Assembly (NCBI GenBank): GCA_005879655.1
Contig: VBJK01000163.1
Location: 1 to 35,152, forward strand
Reading direction: 5' to 3'
Length of the DNA: 35,152 nt
From: Chloroflexota bacterium
Lineage (GTDB): Bacteria > Chloroflexota > Ktedonobacteria > Ktedonobacterales > Ktedonobacteraceae
Positions 33,994 to 35,152 of this stretch are shown here, piece by piece. Both the position numbers and the translations under genes were made by a program. The notes under the pieces are model-generated. The model was not told where the DNA came from. It was given only the letters and a program-made list of their open reading frames with translations, and searched no databases. The stretch's first letter is position 1. Each line of letters starts with the position of its first letter.

Positions 33994-35152
33994 TCTGGCA
34001 ACCTCTGGCGCAGCAAGCGCGAAGAGTTAGCAAGAATACCCAAATCGGGCAGCGACTGTGCTGCCGCAGCCAGTACTGGCGGCAAGATGCCAAGCGCGGC
34101 AAGTGACAGGCCAATGAGATTGTAGAGGATGGTGAAGGCAAGATTCATCTTGACGATGCGCATTGTGCGTCTGGCAATGATAAATAAAGCTGGTATCAAG
34201 TTCCAGTCCTCCCGCATGAGCGCGGCATGGGCAGCTTCGAGGGCCACATCGGTGCCCATAACACCCATGGCAATACCCACATCGGCCTGTGCCAGTGCTG
34301 GGGCATCGTTGACGCCATCGCCGACCATGACCACGACTCGCCCTTGTGCCTGATACTCTTGCACGGTACGAATCTTGTCTTCTGGCAACAGTTCGGCTCG
34401 ATAGGCTATGCCCAGAGTAACAGCTTGCGCTTGCGCGGTACGCTCGTTATCGCCAGTCAGCAGTTCGATCTGTTTTAAGCCCAGTTCCCGACAGCGCGCA
34501 AGGGCCGCAGGGACATCTGCACGCAAAGTATCTGAGGCGGCTAGTAGTCCAATGACTTCGCCCGCCTGCTCGACAAATAGTAGGGTTTTGCCTTGGGCTT
34601 GTAGGCTCCTCGCTACGTCCAGCTCTGCGCCCTGTGGGATCATGCGCGCGTTGCCTACGCGTATGAAGGCACCATTCACCTCTGCTTGCACTCCCAATCC
34701 TGGCAAGGCTGCAAAGTGCACAGGCTCGCCTGCGTGTAGTTGTGAGGCTCTGGCGTACTGTCTCACCGCCTCAGCTAGCGGATGCTCTGAATAGCGCTCG
34801 ACGGTAGCTGCAAGCTGGAGGATGCTTTGCTCGCTGTAGCCAGTGAGCGCGACGACATCCGTGATTTGTGGTTGTCCAGTTGTAATCGTGCCCGTCTTAT
34901 CAATGAGTAACACATCTGCACGCGAGAGCAGTTCCAGATACTTACCCCCTTTGACCAACAATCCTGCTCTTGCCGCTGCACCGATGGAGGCGAGCATAGC
35001 GATGGGTGTCGCCAGCGCAAATGAACATGAGCAAGCGACGACTAGCACTGCGGCGGCGGCGAGCGGATTGCGACTTACCAGAAAGGTGACAAGTGTGATG
35101 GTTGCCACTACTAGCAGAAAGTATGCTGAAAAGCGGTCGGCAATGCGCTGTA
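33990..35152 (-). CDS. P1B-type heavy-metal-translocating ATPase, C-terminal part
   Basis: 386 residues are visible; the start lies beyond the right edge, and the frame is open to it. Seen: ACSCSFALATPIA in the metal-transporting helix, where P1B pumps normally have CPC; the phosphorylation site DKTGTITTG; SEHPLAEAV of the nucleotide domain; TGDN and VMVGDGVNDAPALAQADVGI of the hinge; and two final helices. P1B pumps export Cu+, Zn2+, Cd2+ or related ions using ATP, and the missing N-terminal part should hold the metal-binding domain. The CSC variant is known to me from several bacterial pumps, but its ion is not certain. The C-terminus overlaps the stop codon of the methyltransferase gene. 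Confidence 0.93.
   Translation of the reverse strand, partial: QRIADRFSAYFLLVVATITLVTFLVSRNPLAAAAVLVVACSCSFALATPIAMLASIGAAARAGLLVKGGKYLELLSRADVLLIDKTGTITTGQPQITDVVALTGYSEQSILQLAATVERYSEHPLAEAVRQYARASQLHAGEPVHFAALPGLGVQAEVNGAFIRVGNARMIPQGAELDVARSLQAQGKTLLFVEQAGEVIGLLAASDTLRADVPAALARCRELGLKQIELLTGDNERTAQAQAVTLGIAYRAELLPEDKIRTVQEYQAQGRVVVMVGDGVNDAPALAQADVGIAMGVMGTDVALEAAHAALMREDWNLIPALFIIARRTMRIVKMNLAFTILYNLIGLSLAALGILPPVLAAAAQSLPDLGILANSSRLLRQRLPD

Overview
The window looks like a chromosomal stretch from a Ktedonobacteria-type member of the Chloroflexota. This is inferred from the gene repertoire: WD40 propellers, a MalT-like LuxR regulator, an XRE-TPR regulator, ECF sigma factors, Uma2, and CpXC, together with many families of interspersed palindromic repeats. 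No rRNA, tRNA, transposase or CRISPR array was seen. The gene order is mostly a patchwork of short operons separated by repeat-rich gaps.

Layout. 1-3300: the tail of a WD40 gene, a copper-binding (cupredoxin) lipoprotein, and a metal locus made of a DtxR/MntR-type regulator and an Nramp manganese transporter gene that is broken by an internal deletion. 3300-7345: a 926-residue MalT-type STAND/LuxR regulator facing away from an ECF sigma factor, with a tandem 85-bp GC-rich repeat between them. 7437-11776: an unknown small protein, a PQQ-type beta-propeller, a methyltransferase and a FAD-dependent amine-oxidase-like enzyme. 12206-13672: an M16 zinc peptidase with a clear promoter and a strong terminator. 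13713-16807: an XRE-TPR regulator followed by panC and panB, which overlap by 16 bases and encode two steps of pantothenate synthesis. 17099-24872 (all minus strand): a CHAP-domain wall hydrolase, then a run of a Rad50-like ATPase, the NurA nuclease, a CpXC zinc protein, a MogA/MoaB protein and a seven-bladed WD40 protein. 25525-28600: a second, divergent sigma factor, a small protein and a membrane-anchored HEAT-repeat protein whose stop codon lies in the first unit of a 20-unit, 45-bp tandem array. 28626-35152: a small membrane protein, a protein with an HExxExxxD motif, a nested repeat cluster, an Uma2 nuclease, an M20 peptidase, a probably frameshifted gene, a methyltransferase, and the C-terminal half of a P1B-type heavy-metal ATPase with CSC in place of CPC.

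The most distinctive feature is a family of palindromes with the core GCGCAAT-NN-ATTGCGC next to a CGTAG flank. It occurs as two-armed hairpins in several intergenic gaps, as a 50-bp perfect palindrome at 25039-25088, and as the 20-copy array at 27643-28524, which is closed on its right by inverted units. A plausible reading is that one arm of a dispersed hairpin element was expanded in tandem. Two further repeat families, one GC-rich and one with GGGCA/TGCCC ends, are scattered through the same gaps. The second gene-level point of interest is the Rad50-like/NurA pair, which has no Mre11 or HerA in view and an unusual C-x6-C hook.
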